The notes: generated from the sequence alone by a model not told the origin. 10,477 bases of DNA from Deltaproteobacteria bacterium (GCA_003520425.1 DOUU01000102.1:1-10477); one strand, 5' to 3'. Counted from the stretch's first letter, positions 1 to 7,573 are shown. Made by a program: numbers and translations.

Positions 1-558
1 GCCGGGAAAAAGCGAAGCGGTGTGCCCATCCGGTCCCATACCCAGGAAGACCATATCCAAGCGCGGCCTATTGCCGTCCTGGGGCTCGAGCACGCGGGCA
101 AGATCACTGGCGTAATCTCCCGCCGCCTGCTCGAGGTCCGCCAGTTCGGCCTTCATGCGATGAAAATTCCCGGCAGGGATGTCAGCATGATCCAGGAGGG
201 CCTCACGGATCATGCGATAGTTGCTGTCCGGGTGGTCGGGCGGAACGCAGCGCTCGTCCCCCCAGAAAAAGTGGACGCGCTTCCAGTCCACCATGTCCCG
301 AAACGGAGCCTGTGCGAGGAGCTCATAGGTCCGCCGGGGGGTGGAGCCGCCCGAGAGGGCCACGCGGAATGCATGTCCCTTGGCGTGCAGCTTGCGACTG
401 AGCCGCACGAACTCCCCGGCAGCCGCGCGCGCCACGGTCTCGGGATCCGCAAGCACGCGCACGACCGGCTCACCCTTGCGCGTCGGCTTCTGACGGTGCG
501 TGGTCTTGCCGGAATCCCGACGCCCGGCCGCTTTTGCTTTTCCTCGCGGTTTGGTCAT
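1..558 (-). CDS. pgl: 6-phosphogluconolactonase, C-terminus cut off by the window edge
   Basis: Hydrolyses 6-phosphogluconolactone to 6-phosphogluconate, the second step of the oxidative pentose phosphate pathway, in the cytosol. The 186 visible residues show the SugP/DevB family signatures: ALSGGSTPRRTYELL (about 67-81), HFFWGDERCVPPDHPDSNYR (96-115) and LGMGPDGHTASLFPG (172-186), the last reaching the window edge. Families of this kind are usually 230-260 residues, so roughly the last 70-90 are missing. The ATG at 558 overlaps the opcA stop as ATGA, which supports this start and suggests translational coupling. The first 30 residues are an unusual basic, probably disordered extension (MTKPRGKAKAAGRRDSGKTT...) ahead of the fold, which begins near EPVVRVLADPE. 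Last visible gene of rpiA-zwf-opcA-pgl. Confidence 0.95.
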   Translation of the reverse strand, partial: MTKPRGKAKAAGRRDSGKTTHRQKPTRKGEPVVRVLADPETVARAAAGEFVRLSRKLHAKGHAFRVALSGGSTPRRTYELLAQAPFRDMVDWKRVHFFWGDERCVPPDHPDSNYRMIREALLDHADIPAGNFHRMKAELADLEQAAGDYASDLARVLEPQDGNRPRLDMVFLGMGPDGHTASLFPG

Positions 559-1676
559 CGCACGAGCGCCTCCGCCATGCGGCGCGAGAGCGAGAGCGTG
601 TCGCGGAACAAGGAATCGTGGAAGAGCTTTCCCATCTGTCGCGCGACGAGACTGGCGCGCGACTCGCGGCGGGCGGACAAGACGCGCGCGGAAGCGGAAC
701 TGCTGCCGGCCAGGACGACCAGGCGGTCTTGCCCGTCCCAGGCGAAGGTGGCCTGACCCTTGCCTGCCTTCCCATTCCAACGGATGACGACACGCGAGAG
801 CTCTGCCTCCCCGCTCGCGAGCCGCCGCACGCTCGCCCGCAGCGGGCTCCTTGCGGATTCGAAGCCGAAGGTGACTTCCACGCCCGGGGCGACCTTTCCG
901 GCGGTCGGCTGCCAGCCGAGACGCCCGGCAAGCCAGCCGATCAAGAACCAAGCCTGCGGGAGGGCGTGGGGACCGTGCTCGATCTCGACCTCTTCGATGG
1001 ACTCGAGCGCCGCCGGCGCGATCTTCGGGTCGAGCGTCTCGCCGATGAGGCGCCGCCAGGGCTTCCCCCGCCGCCACGCGAGGTCAGAGACAACCCTGCG
1101 CGTCTCAAGGCCCATCTCCCAGGCTGCCACCGAGAGCACGCCGTGCACGGGATCGAGCCAGCCTGCGCTGTCATAGATCACGTGATCCGCCATGAGGGCG
1201 AGATCGTCGAACAGACCTCCCGCGGCGGGCGGCGGCTCCGACGCTGCCCACCACAGGGTGGTCGGCAGGTCGCCGATCAGCAGGGGGCGCGCGATCGACG
1301 GCAGCCGCTGGACCGAGGAGCCCGGCGCCGAGAGCGTGACATGCTCGGAGCAGATCTGGCCACCCGCGCTCGCAGGATGACACACCGCCGAGACGCTGGC
1401 AGAGAGCCCCGCGTTCTCGTACTCGGGCTCGCCCACGAGGAGCAGCACGCGGGAAGGGTGCTTTTCCACGATCGCGCCGATCTCGATCGGGAGCCCGCGG
1501 GCCTGCTCCTGGGTTTTGCACCAGATGAGGAGGTTGGACATGCAGGCGCGGGTGGCGGGCTCCATGCCCTCGGCGCCGGCCGCCGCGCCGCCAAGCGGCT
1601 CGCTCCAAAGCTCGGCGAGCTCGCGCTCGATGGCATCGATGTCCACAGGCTTCGGAGAGGTGATCGACTCACTCAC
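555..1676 (-). CDS. opcA: Glucose-6-phosphate dehydrogenase assembly/activator protein OpcA
   Basis: A 373-residue protein of the OpcA family, which in cyanobacteria and actinobacteria binds and activates glucose-6-phosphate dehydrogenase. Seen in the sequence: RACMSNLLIWCKTQ (43-55), HPSRVLLL (73-80), ICSEHVTL (108-115) and LLIGDLPTTLWW (132-143), all in family order, followed by a less conserved C-terminal half. Its place directly behind zwf agrees with the assignment. The GTG start at 1676 overlaps the zwf stop as GTGA, and its own stop overlaps the pgl start as ATGA. The open frame extends upstream inside zwf, but the coupled GTG is the sensible start. All four cysteines (45, 53, 99, 109) lie in the N-terminal third. 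Cysteine-based redox control is known for cyanobacterial OpcA, but whether it applies here is only inference. Confidence 0.9.
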   Translation of the reverse strand: MSESITSPKPVDIDAIERELAELWSEPLGGAAAGAEGMEPATRACMSNLLIWCKTQEQARGLPIEIGAIVEKHPSRVLLLVGEPEYENAGLSASVSAVCHPASAGGQICSEHVTLSAPGSSVQRLPSIARPLLIGDLPTTLWWAASEPPPAAGGLFDDLALMADHVIYDSAGWLDPVHGVLSVAAWEMGLETRRVVSDLAWRRGKPWRRLIGETLDPKIAPAALESIEEVEIEHGPHALPQAWFLIGWLAGRLGWQPTAGKVAPGVEVTFGFESARSPLRASVRRLASGEAELSRVVIRWNGKAGKGQATFAWDGQDRLVVLAGSSSASARVLSARRESRASLVARQMGKLFHDSLFRDTLSLSRRMAEALVR

Positions 1677-3211
1677 AGCGCACGCCACTTCCGCCCGTCG
1701 GCGCCGATCAGCTTCTCCGCCTCGAGCGGGCCCCAGCTGCCCGCGGGATACTGGGGCAGCCAGCGCGTGCCACGCTCCTGCCAAGCCTCGAGGATGCCCA
1801 TCGCCCAGGTCCACGAGGCCTCCACCGCGTCGCGGCGCATGAACAGCGTGGCATCGCCCGCCATCACGTCGAGCAGCAATCGCTCGTACGCCTCGGGGGA
1901 CTGCTCGCCGAAGGTGGTGCCGTAGCGAAAATCCATCTTCACGGGGTAGATGCGCACCTTGGGGCCCGGCAGCTTGGTCGCGATCTTGAGCGAGAGCCCC
2001 TCATCGGGCTGGATCCGCACCGTCAGCACGTTCGGCTCGAGGGGCGAGTGCAGATCGGTGTTGAAGAGAATGGGCGGCACCTCCTTGAACTGCACCGCGA
2101 TCTCGCTGGCGCGCTTCGGCATGCGCTTGCCGGTTCGCAGGTAGAAAGGAACGCCAGCCCAGCGCCAGTTGTCGATGAAACACTTGAGCGCGACGTAGGT
2201 CTCGGTCGTCGAGTCGGGCTTCACGTTCGGCTCGTTGCGATAGCCAGGCACCTCCACCCCGTGATGGAAGCCGCTCGCATACTGCGCTCGCACCACGTGC
2301 TGCTCGACGTCCTTGCCCGCGATCGGACGCAGACCCTGCAACACCGCGCGCCGGTTGTCGCGCACCACATCGGGCGAGAGCGACCACGGGGGTTCCATGG
2401 CGGTGAGGCAAAGCACCTGGAGAATGTGGTTCTGCACCATGTCCCGCAGGGCCCCCGCCTCTTCGTAGTAGTTGGCGCGCGTGCCCACACCCTCTTCTTC
2501 TGCCACGGTGATTTGCACGTGATCCACGTACTTCTGGTTCCAGAGTGGCTCGAAGATCGAATTCGCAAAGCGCATGACGAGAAGGCTCTGGACCGTTTCC
2601 TTTCCCAGGTAGTGGTCGATGCGGAAGACTTGGTTCTCGTCGAAGACGCGCGCCACGGTGGCGTTGAGCTGGCGTGCACTTTCAAGGTCATGGCCGATCG
2701 GCTTCTCCACGATGATGCGCGAGAACGGCGGCGCGTCCGGCGGCCGCACCAGTCCCGCGGTCTGGAGCTGATCGACGCACACGCCCATCACGCTCGGCGG
2801 GATCGAGAGGTAGAAGATGCGGTTGCCCGGAACCCCGCAGCCCGGCTCGATCTCGTCAAGGCGCTTGGCGAGCGCGGCATACGCCGCCGGATCCGCAAAG
2901 CCGCCGCGCACGAAGAAGAGGTTGCGGGCAAAGTGCTCGAAGGCATCGGGATCGAGAGAGCGCCGCGAGTATTTCTCGATGCCCTCGCGGGCCAGTGCGC
3001 GGAAGCGCTCATCGTCGAGATCGGTGCGCGCGAAGCCGACCACCGCGAAGTTCGCGGGCAGCACACCATCGCGCATCAGGTTGTAGAGGCCGGGCAGAAG
3101 CTTGCGCCGCGACAGGTCGCCCGCGCCCCCGAAGATCACGAGGCTGCAGGGCTCCGGAAGCAGGGCCTTCGACAGACCCACCGTGAGCGGATTGGGGGAC
3201 GCGGTCGGCAT
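1673..3211 (-). CDS. zwf: Glucose-6-phosphate 1-dehydrogenase
   Basis: Oxidises glucose-6-phosphate to 6-phosphogluconolactone with NADP+ or NAD+, the entry step of the oxidative pentose phosphate pathway. The 512-residue length is normal for the family. The Rossmann dinucleotide motif is FGGAGDLSRRKLLP (27-40), the substrate motif EKPIG is at 169-173, and the hallmark RIDHYLGKE is at 197-205. D199/H200 and H262 (in QNHILQ) match the Asp-His pair and general-base His of the Leuconostoc enzyme; the 62-residue spacing between the two histidines is identical. The C-terminus ends in the usual YPAGSWGP...AEKLIGADGRKW block. A strong Shine-Dalgarno GGGAGGAGA (3216-3224) fixes the ATG at 3211. It starts 34 bases after rpiA ends and overlaps opcA by four bases (GTGA), so it is co-transcribed with both. 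Cofactor preference cannot be read with certainty. Confidence 0.97.
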   Translation of the reverse strand: MPTASPNPLTVGLSKALLPEPCSLVIFGGAGDLSRRKLLPGLYNLMRDGVLPANFAVVGFARTDLDDERFRALAREGIEKYSRRSLDPDAFEHFARNLFFVRGGFADPAAYAALAKRLDEIEPGCGVPGNRIFYLSIPPSVMGVCVDQLQTAGLVRPPDAPPFSRIIVEKPIGHDLESARQLNATVARVFDENQVFRIDHYLGKETVQSLLVMRFANSIFEPLWNQKYVDHVQITVAEEEGVGTRANYYEEAGALRDMVQNHILQVLCLTAMEPPWSLSPDVVRDNRRAVLQGLRPIAGKDVEQHVVRAQYASGFHHGVEVPGYRNEPNVKPDSTTETYVALKCFIDNWRWAGVPFYLRTGKRMPKRASEIAVQFKEVPPILFNTDLHSPLEPNVLTVRIQPDEGLSLKIATKLPGPKVRIYPVKMDFRYGTTFGEQSPEAYERLLLDVMAGDATLFMRRDAVEASWTWAMGILEAWQERGTRWLPQYPAGSWGPLEAEKLIGADGRKWRAL

Positions 3212-3246
3212 CGACTCTCCTCCCGTGCAAAGGGATCCGCTGGAAG

Positions 3247-3912
3247 CTAGGCCTCCGCGCGCTTGCGCACCTCCACGCGCCCCTCCTCCTCGACGATCAC
3301 CACGTCCGCCATGCCGAGGAAGAGCCCGCTGCCGACGAGGCCGGGGATCGCTCTCAGTTCGCTCTCGAAGCGCGCCGGATCGTCCAGCGGTCCGATGCCA
3401 CAGTCGAGGATGTGGTTACCGTTGTCGGTCAGGGCGGCCGCTGCGCCGTCCATGCGCAGCCGGGGCTCGCAGCCCAGGGCGCGCAGCCGGCGTGTGGCGA
3501 GGGGAAGACCGAAGGGCACGACCTCCACCGGCAGCCGCCCGCGGGCTCCAAGCTTGTGCACGAGCTTCTCCGGGCCGACGAGGATCACGAGCTTGCGAGA
3601 GCTTGCTGCAACAATCTTCTCGCGCACGAGGGCGCCGCCGTAGCCTTTGATGAGGTCGAGCCGCGGATCGACCTCATCGGCGCCGTCGACGCACACGTCG
3701 AGCGTGCCGGCCTCGGCCAGGCTCACGACCGGGATTTCGAGGTTTCGTGCGAGGACTTCGCTGCGCTCCGAGGTGGGCACCCCGCGAACGCGCAGCCCTT
3801 CCCGGACCCGCTCGCCCAGGCGCTCGATGAAGGCGCTCGCCGCCCGCCCGGTCCCGAGGCCCACGGTCTGCCCGTCTTCGATGAACTCGAGCGCCCGCTC
3901 TCCCGCCGCCAT
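3247..3912 (-). CDS. rpiA: Ribose-5-phosphate isomerase A
   Basis: Interconverts ribulose-5-phosphate and ribose-5-phosphate. The 221-residue product is close to E. coli RpiA (219). Signatures: VGLGTGRAASAFIE phosphate-binding loop (17-30), VDGADEVD (75-82) and IKGYGGALVREKI (88-100). D76, D79, K89 and E98 keep exactly the spacing of E. coli D81, D84, K94 and E103, so the active site is intact. Two ATG starts are possible, at 3912 and 3957. The one at 3912 has a good Shine-Dalgarno (AGGGGAG, 5-base spacing). The extra 15 residues from 3957 use AGG twice and other codons unlike the gene, and that ATG has no ribosome-binding site. First gene of the operon with zwf, opcA and pgl, divergent from dedA. 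Confidence 0.95.
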   Translation of the reverse strand: MAAGERALEFIEDGQTVGLGTGRAASAFIERLGERVREGLRVRGVPTSERSEVLARNLEIPVVSLAEAGTLDVCVDGADEVDPRLDLIKGYGGALVREKIVAASSRKLVILVGPEKLVHKLGARGRLPVEVVPFGLPLATRRLRALGCEPRLRMDGAAAALTDNGNHILDCGIGPLDDPARFESELRAIPGLVGSGLFLGMADVVIVEEEGRVEVRKRAEA

Positions 3913-3917
3913 GGCCG

Positions 3918-3924
3918 CTCCCCT
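3918..3924 (-). promoter_or_regulatory. Shine-Dalgarno deciding the rpiA start
   Basis: On the minus strand AGGGGAG lies five bases before the ATG at 3912. Nothing comparable precedes the alternative ATG at 3957, so this site is the main reason for preferring the shorter rpiA. Confidence 0.6.
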
Positions 3925-3952
3925 GTCCTGCGAAGGCCTTTGGCTCTTGTCG

Positions 3953-3958
3953 AGCATA
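3953..3958 (-). promoter_or_regulatory. Weak candidate -10 element for the rpiA operon
   Basis: The minus strand reads TATGCT here, four of six matches to TATAAT, about 40 bases before the rpiA ATG. This would give a leader of roughly 35 bases containing the Shine-Dalgarno at 3918-3924. No convincing -35 box lies 16-18 bases upstream, so this is only a candidate. Confidence 0.2.
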
Positions 3959-3986
3959 CACGGACCGGGCGCTGTGCGAGGAGGTC

Positions 3987-4012
3987 GCGCGCGGGAGGTT
4001 GTCAGCGCGCGC
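3987..4012. repeat. GCGCGCG inverted repeat in the rpiA/dedA divergent region
   Basis: Seven-base arms at 3987-3993 and 4006-4012 are perfect reverse complements, separated by 12 bases. It sits in the 171-base space between divergent rpiA and dedA (3913-4083), where an operator could act on both. The arms are alternating G/C, which arises easily by chance in such GC-rich DNA. A TTGTCA at 3999-4004 lies between the arms, but its partner 17 bases on (TAGGCC) is a poor -10. Confidence 0.2.
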
Positions 4013-4083
4013 CCAATCCGGTAGGCCTGTGCGGCCTTGGGAGGGACGCGCTCCACGCGCGGCGACGGGCGGGCGAAGGCGGC

Positions 4084-4746
4084 ATGGATCTCCTCCATCA
4101 CGCGCTCGACATCTTCTTGCATCTCGACCAGCACCTCAATGACTGGGCGGGGGTATTGGGCCCCTTCCTGTACCTCCTGCTCTTCGCCGTCGTGTTCTGC
4201 GAGACGGGCCTCGTGCTCACGCCGTTTTTGCCCGGGGACTCCTTGCTCTTCGCCGTGGGCGCCCTTTGCTCCATCGATGCCTCGCCCATCTCGCTGCCCC
4301 TCATGGGGGGTGTGCTGCTCACGGCGGCAGTCTTGGGCGATGCCTGCAACTACGCGATCGGCCACTATCTCGGGCCCATGGTCTTTACGAGCGAGCGCTC
4401 CCGTCTGCTCAGCCGTCGGCACCTTCTCCGCACCCAGGAGTTCTATGCGCGTCATGGCGGCAAGACCATCTTTCTCGCGCGCTTTGTTCCGATCATTCGC
4501 ACCTTCGCCCCATTCGTCGCGGGCATTGGCCGGATGCGCTACCGCCACTTCGCGCTCTGGAACGTATCGGGCGCAGCCGTCTGGGTGGCGGGTCTCGTGC
4601 TCGCGGGATACCAGTTCGGTCAGATCCCGCTGGTAAAGCGCAACTTCGAAACGGTCATCCTTGCCATCGTTGCGATCTCCCTCCTGCCGATCTTCGTCGA
4701 GTTCGTCCGCGCCAGGCGTGCCGCGGGCGTTCCCGGCACGCCCTAG
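4084..4746 (+). CDS. dedA: DedA family inner-membrane protein (YghB/YqjA type)
   Basis: A 220-residue multi-pass membrane protein of the DedA/SNARE-associated (VTT) family. These proteins act in membrane homeostasis; several family members are implicated in lipid carrier or phospholipid flipping and need the proton motive force. The block FCETGLVLTPFLPGDSLLF (38-56) carries E40 and D52, and LARFVPIIRTFAPFVAGIGR (131-150) carries R133 and R139. These four match the essential E39/D51 and R130/R136 of E. coli YqjA in spacing. Length and most of the sequence resemble E. coli YghB, including the C-terminal AGYQFGQIPLVKRNFE. The frame is open far upstream, but that part is antisense to rpiA; the ATG at 4084 is where similarity begins, with a weak GAAGG ahead of it. 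The substrate cannot be told from sequence. Confidence 0.93.
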   Translation: MDLLHHALDIFLHLDQHLNDWAGVLGPFLYLLLFAVVFCETGLVLTPFLPGDSLLFAVGALCSIDASPISLPLMGGVLLTAAVLGDACNYAIGHYLGPMVFTSERSRLLSRRHLLRTQEFYARHGGKTIFLARFVPIIRTFAPFVAGIGRMRYRHFALWNVSGAAVWVAGLVLAGYQFGQIPLVKRNFETVILAIVAISLLPIFVEFVRARRAAGVPGTP

Positions 4747-4803
4747 GCCGGCGACCCCCCCTCCTCAACCCGACTCTCGGCCTGACCGATCTACGAAGCG
4801 GCG

Positions 4804-6597
4804 ATGAGTGCGCCTGAGCGAGCCCACACGACCGCGATCGACGACGACGGGCGTGCCCCGGAAACGTCGGCTCTGGGCGCTTCTGCAGCCCCGATCCGTC
4901 TCCTTCTCGTGGAGGACGATCCGGGCGACTCCCTGCGCATCCGAAACCTGCTCGGGAGCTGCGACGAGGCCTCGTTCGTGATCGAACAGGCAAGCGAGGT
5001 CGAGCAGGCCCTCGGCATGCTCCAGAAGCGCCGCTACCAGGTCGTGCTGCTCGACCTGAGCCTCCCCGAGGGCAGCGGCGTCGACGTGCTTGCGCGCGCG
5101 CAGGTCGCGGCGGAGAGCGTCCCGATCATCGTCATGTCCCCACAGGAGGACGACGAGCAGGCGCTCCGCGCGCTGCGCCTTGGCGCCCAGGACTGCCTGC
5201 CCAAGGGGCGGGTCGAGCCGCGGCGCCTCGTGCGAGCGCTGCGTCACGCCGTCGAGCGCCACCGGCTCCTCACGCAAGTTCAGTTCGCACGCCACCGCGA
5301 ACACTATGTCGCAACCCACGACATGCTGACGGGGCTTCCCAATCGCATCCATTTCCAGGAGCAGCTCCGGCGCATGCTTGCCTATGCGGATCGCGTGGGA
5401 CGCCAGATTGCCATCTTGTTTCTCGATCTCGATCGCTTCAAGACCATCAATGACAGTCTCGGCCACCCGGCGGGCGACGAGCTCTTGCGCCGCGTCGCAG
5501 AACGGCTGTGCCCTCTCATTCGTCGGAGCGATCTCATGGCGCGGCTCGGCGGGGACGAGTTTGTGATCGCGCTCCAAGGCATCGACCAAGACCACGCGCC
5601 GGCACGCGTGGCGCAGCAGATCCTGGAACGCCTCGCGGAGCCCTTCATCCTTGCGAGCGGCGAGCACTGGATCACGGGCAGCATCGGCATCGCGGCAAGC
5701 CCGCGCGACGGCTCGGATGTGGAGTCCCTCGTGCGCAACGCCGACACGGCGATGTACCGGGCCAAGGCCGCCGCTCGAAATGCCTATCGCTTCTACGACG
5801 AGTCGATGAATGCCGAGGTGGCGCGGCGCCTCAAGGTCGAGCGGGACCTGCGCCGGGCCCTCGCCTCGGGCGGCCTCACCCTGGCCTACCAGCCGCGTGT
5901 GGATCTTCGGAGCGGGCGAATCGTCGGAGCCGAGGCCCTCTTGCGGCTTACGTCAGGCGAGCTTGCAGGCGTCGATCTCGCGGAGCTGATCCCCCTCGCC
6001 GAAGAGACGGGCCTTGTCCGGGCGATCGGGGAGTGGGTCATCCCGACGGCGTGCGCACAAGCGAAGGCGTGGCAGAGGGCGGGCGGCGTTCCCATCGTTC
6101 TCTCCGTCAACGTTTCCGCCCAGGAGCTCAAGCAGGAGTCGCTGCGCGAGACGGTGGTCGCCGCGCTCTGGGAAACGGGACTCGCCCCGGAGCTCGTGGA
6201 GATCGAGATCACCGAGAGCGCCCTCATGCGGGATGAGAAGACCTCTCTTGCCGTCCTCCAGGAGCTAAAGCGCGTGGGTATGCGCGTGTCCCTCGACGAT
6301 TTCGGCACCGGGTTCTCGTCGCTCTCGCTGCTCAAACGGATCCCGGTGGACACGCTCAAGATCGACCGTTCTTTCGTGCGCGATGTGGCAACCGATCCCG
6401 ACGACGCTGCAATCGTCGCGGCCATCCTGGCGATGGCGGAGCAGCTCGGTCTCACGGTTGTCGCCGAGGGAGTCGAGACGGAGGCGCAGCAGGATTTTCT
6501 GCGCGCCCGCGGCTGCCAGCAGATGCAGGGCTACCTCTTCAGCCGGCCCGTCTGCCCAGAGGAGTTCCTCGCGAGGCTCTTGAGCCAGCAGGGCTAG
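4804..6597 (+). CDS. Response regulator with GGDEF and EAL domains (dual c-di-GMP enzyme)
   Basis: A 597-residue cytosolic signalling protein. The receiver domain (about 31-150) has the acidic pocket E37/D38/D39, phosphoacceptor D84 (VLLDLSLP), S112 and K134. A short linker with a helical stretch (about 140-170) leads to GGDEF (about 170-335): THDMLTGLPNR, metal site FLDLDRFK (D208), intact GGDEF at 249-253, and an RxxD inhibitory site (R240-D243) five residues before it, as in PleD. The EAL domain (about 345-595) has EALLR (377-381), NVS (N436), EITES (468-472), DDFGTGF (498-504), K519 (LKID), AEGVE (E555) and QGY (Q575). Both activities, synthesis and hydrolysis of c-di-GMP, therefore look possible; phosphorylation probably sets the balance. 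No cognate histidine kinase is in the window. The first 30 residues look disordered. It starts 57 bases after dedA on the same strand, with only a weak ribosome-binding site. Confidence 0.95.
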   Translation: MSAPERAHTTAIDDDGRAPETSALGASAAPIRLLLVEDDPGDSLRIRNLLGSCDEASFVIEQASEVEQALGMLQKRRYQVVLLDLSLPEGSGVDVLARAQVAAESVPIIVMSPQEDDEQALRALRLGAQDCLPKGRVEPRRLVRALRHAVERHRLLTQVQFARHREHYVATHDMLTGLPNRIHFQEQLRRMLAYADRVGRQIAILFLDLDRFKTINDSLGHPAGDELLRRVAERLCPLIRRSDLMARLGGDEFVIALQGIDQDHAPARVAQQILERLAEPFILASGEHWITGSIGIAASPRDGSDVESLVRNADTAMYRAKAAARNAYRFYDESMNAEVARRLKVERDLRRALASGGLTLAYQPRVDLRSGRIVGAEALLRLTSGELAGVDLAELIPLAEETGLVRAIGEWVIPTACAQAKAWQRAGGVPIVLSVNVSAQELKQESLRETVVAALWETGLAPELVEIEITESALMRDEKTSLAVLQELKRVGMRVSLDDFGTGFSSLSLLKRIPVDTLKIDRSFVRDVATDPDDAAIVAAILAMAEQLGLTVVAEGVETEAQQDFLRARGCQQMQGYLFSRPVCPEEFLARLLSQQG

Positions 6598-6635
6598 CCG
6601 CCCCAACCTCTCCGGTCTTCCATCCTCGGGCTCGT

Positions 6636-6672
6636 CCTCGCTAAAGCGGCGGGGGACAACGCCCCGGCGAGG
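6636..6672. terminator. Inverted repeat between convergent genes, possible bidirectional terminator
   Basis: CCTCGC (6636-6641) pairs with GCGAGG (6667-6672), and CGGGG (6650-6654) pairs with CCCCG (6662-6666), leaving a seven-base loop and an eight-base bulge on the left arm. It lies in the 75-base gap between the stop of the GGDEF-EAL gene (6597) and the converging methyltransferase stop (6673). There is no run of T on either side, so it is not a canonical intrinsic terminator. Confidence 0.35.
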
Positions 6673-7485
6673 CTATGGAGCCGCACGCTCCGCGATGAGC
6701 AGGGCGCCGCGGGGAGCGTCCGGCGCAAGGGGGACTGGCCACGGGCGCCCGAGTCGCACGCCCTCCTCCGGTGTGCTGTGCAGGCCGGCGCGCCAGCCGC
6801 AGCGCGCGAGCAGGCCAACCGGATCATCGGTCGTGAACGCGACAGCGCACCCACGCTCCGCGTAGAGCTCGATGAATTGTCGCATCTCGAGGAAGCCTGG
6901 CGGCAACGTGTCTACCCCGAGCTCAGCCCCCTGTACAGAGAGGCGCGCAGTCTCCGCGAGGAGGCGTTCGACTGCTACGGCGGGCAGGTACATGAGAAGG
7001 CCTTCGAGGAGCCACGCGGTGGGCTCTGTGGCCCGATACCCGGCGTCGACGAGCCCTCGGGACCACTCCTTGCGAAGGTCCGCGGCCACAGTGATCCGCT
7101 CGCAGCGTGGTGTCGCTCTCAGCGGCCCAAGGACGGAGGCCTTGTAATCGAGGACTTCCTCCTGGTCGATCTCAAACAGACGGAGTCCCGTCGGCCACTC
7201 AAGTCGAAACGCACGACTATCCAGTCCAGCAGCCAGGAGAACGACCTGGCGGATCTCACGCACCCGGACTGCTGCGAGCAGAAAGTCATCAAAAAAACGC
7301 GTGCGTACGGCGAAGTTTGGCCGAGGCGTTCCCCCGAACACCATCCAGTGACGCTCGAGGAACGCGAAACCCTCCGGCCCCGCGAGGGCGGCCGCGAACT
7401 CATCGCGAAAGAGACGGTCCGGGCGCTCCGTTTCCCGCGCCCGCGCGGCGGCCGTGAGGCGCGAGGTAAAGCCCACCGGATCCAT
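6673..7485 (-). CDS. SAM-dependent methyltransferase, SAV2177/TIGR00027 (leucine carboxyl methyltransferase-like) family
   Basis: A 270-residue class I methyltransferase of the bacterial branch of the LCMT/PPM1 family, often annotated as O-methyltransferase acting on carboxyl groups in secondary metabolism. Family marks: N-terminal TAAARARETERPDRLFRDEF (11-30), RTRFFDDFLL (61-70), SAM motif I as VVLLAAGLDSRAFRL (81-95), the acidic end of the next strand in FEIDQEEVLDYK (104-115), AADLRKEW (134-141) and WLLEGLLMYLP (158-168). Motif I usually reads GAGLDTR; here the first G is A and T is S, a mild deviation. Start: ATG 7485 is used, but a GTG directly before it (7488) sits at a better distance from the ribosome-binding site and would add one residue. 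No biosynthetic neighbours hint at the substrate. It converges with the GGDEF-EAL gene and has the same high GC as the left part of the window. Confidence 0.85.
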   Translation of the reverse strand: MDPVGFTSRLTAAARARETERPDRLFRDEFAAALAGPEGFAFLERHWMVFGGTPRPNFAVRTRFFDDFLLAAVRVREIRQVVLLAAGLDSRAFRLEWPTGLRLFEIDQEEVLDYKASVLGPLRATPRCERITVAADLRKEWSRGLVDAGYRATEPTAWLLEGLLMYLPAVAVERLLAETARLSVQGAELGVDTLPPGFLEMRQFIELYAERGCAVAFTTDDPVGLLARCGWRAGLHSTPEEGVRLGRPWPVPLAPDAPRGALLIAERAAP

Positions 7486-7496
7486 CACGAAGCCCA

Positions 7497-7503
7497 CTCC
7501 TCC
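7497..7503 (-). promoter_or_regulatory. Shine-Dalgarno of the methyltransferase gene
   Basis: GGAGGAG on the minus strand. It is 11 bases from the ATG at 7485 but 8 from the GTG at 7488, which leaves the exact start open between these adjacent codons. The frame is open further upstream, but this site shows translation begins here. Confidence 0.6.
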
Positions 7504-7573
7504 GAAGGTCAGCCTACAACGGAGACAAGGGGGCGGGCTTAAAGGTCGAGCGGCGGTCCTTTTGCGCCCCGAG

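Noticed and set aside
534..3250. Long plus-strand open frames across the pentose phosphate genes (about 463 and 400 codons)
   Set aside because: They lie antisense to zwf and opcA, whose protein signatures are unmistakable. Long antisense frames are expected in DNA this rich in G+C, and the products are Arg/Gly/Ala-rich with no recognisable motif.
3913..4548. Upstream extension of the rpiA frame giving a 433-residue protein
   Set aside because: The extra part is antisense to dedA, which is a clear gene. RpiA similarity starts at the 3912 (or at most 3957) ATG.
4765..5667. A 300-codon minus-strand frame
   Set aside because: It is antisense to the receiver-GGDEF-EAL gene and has no family features of its own.
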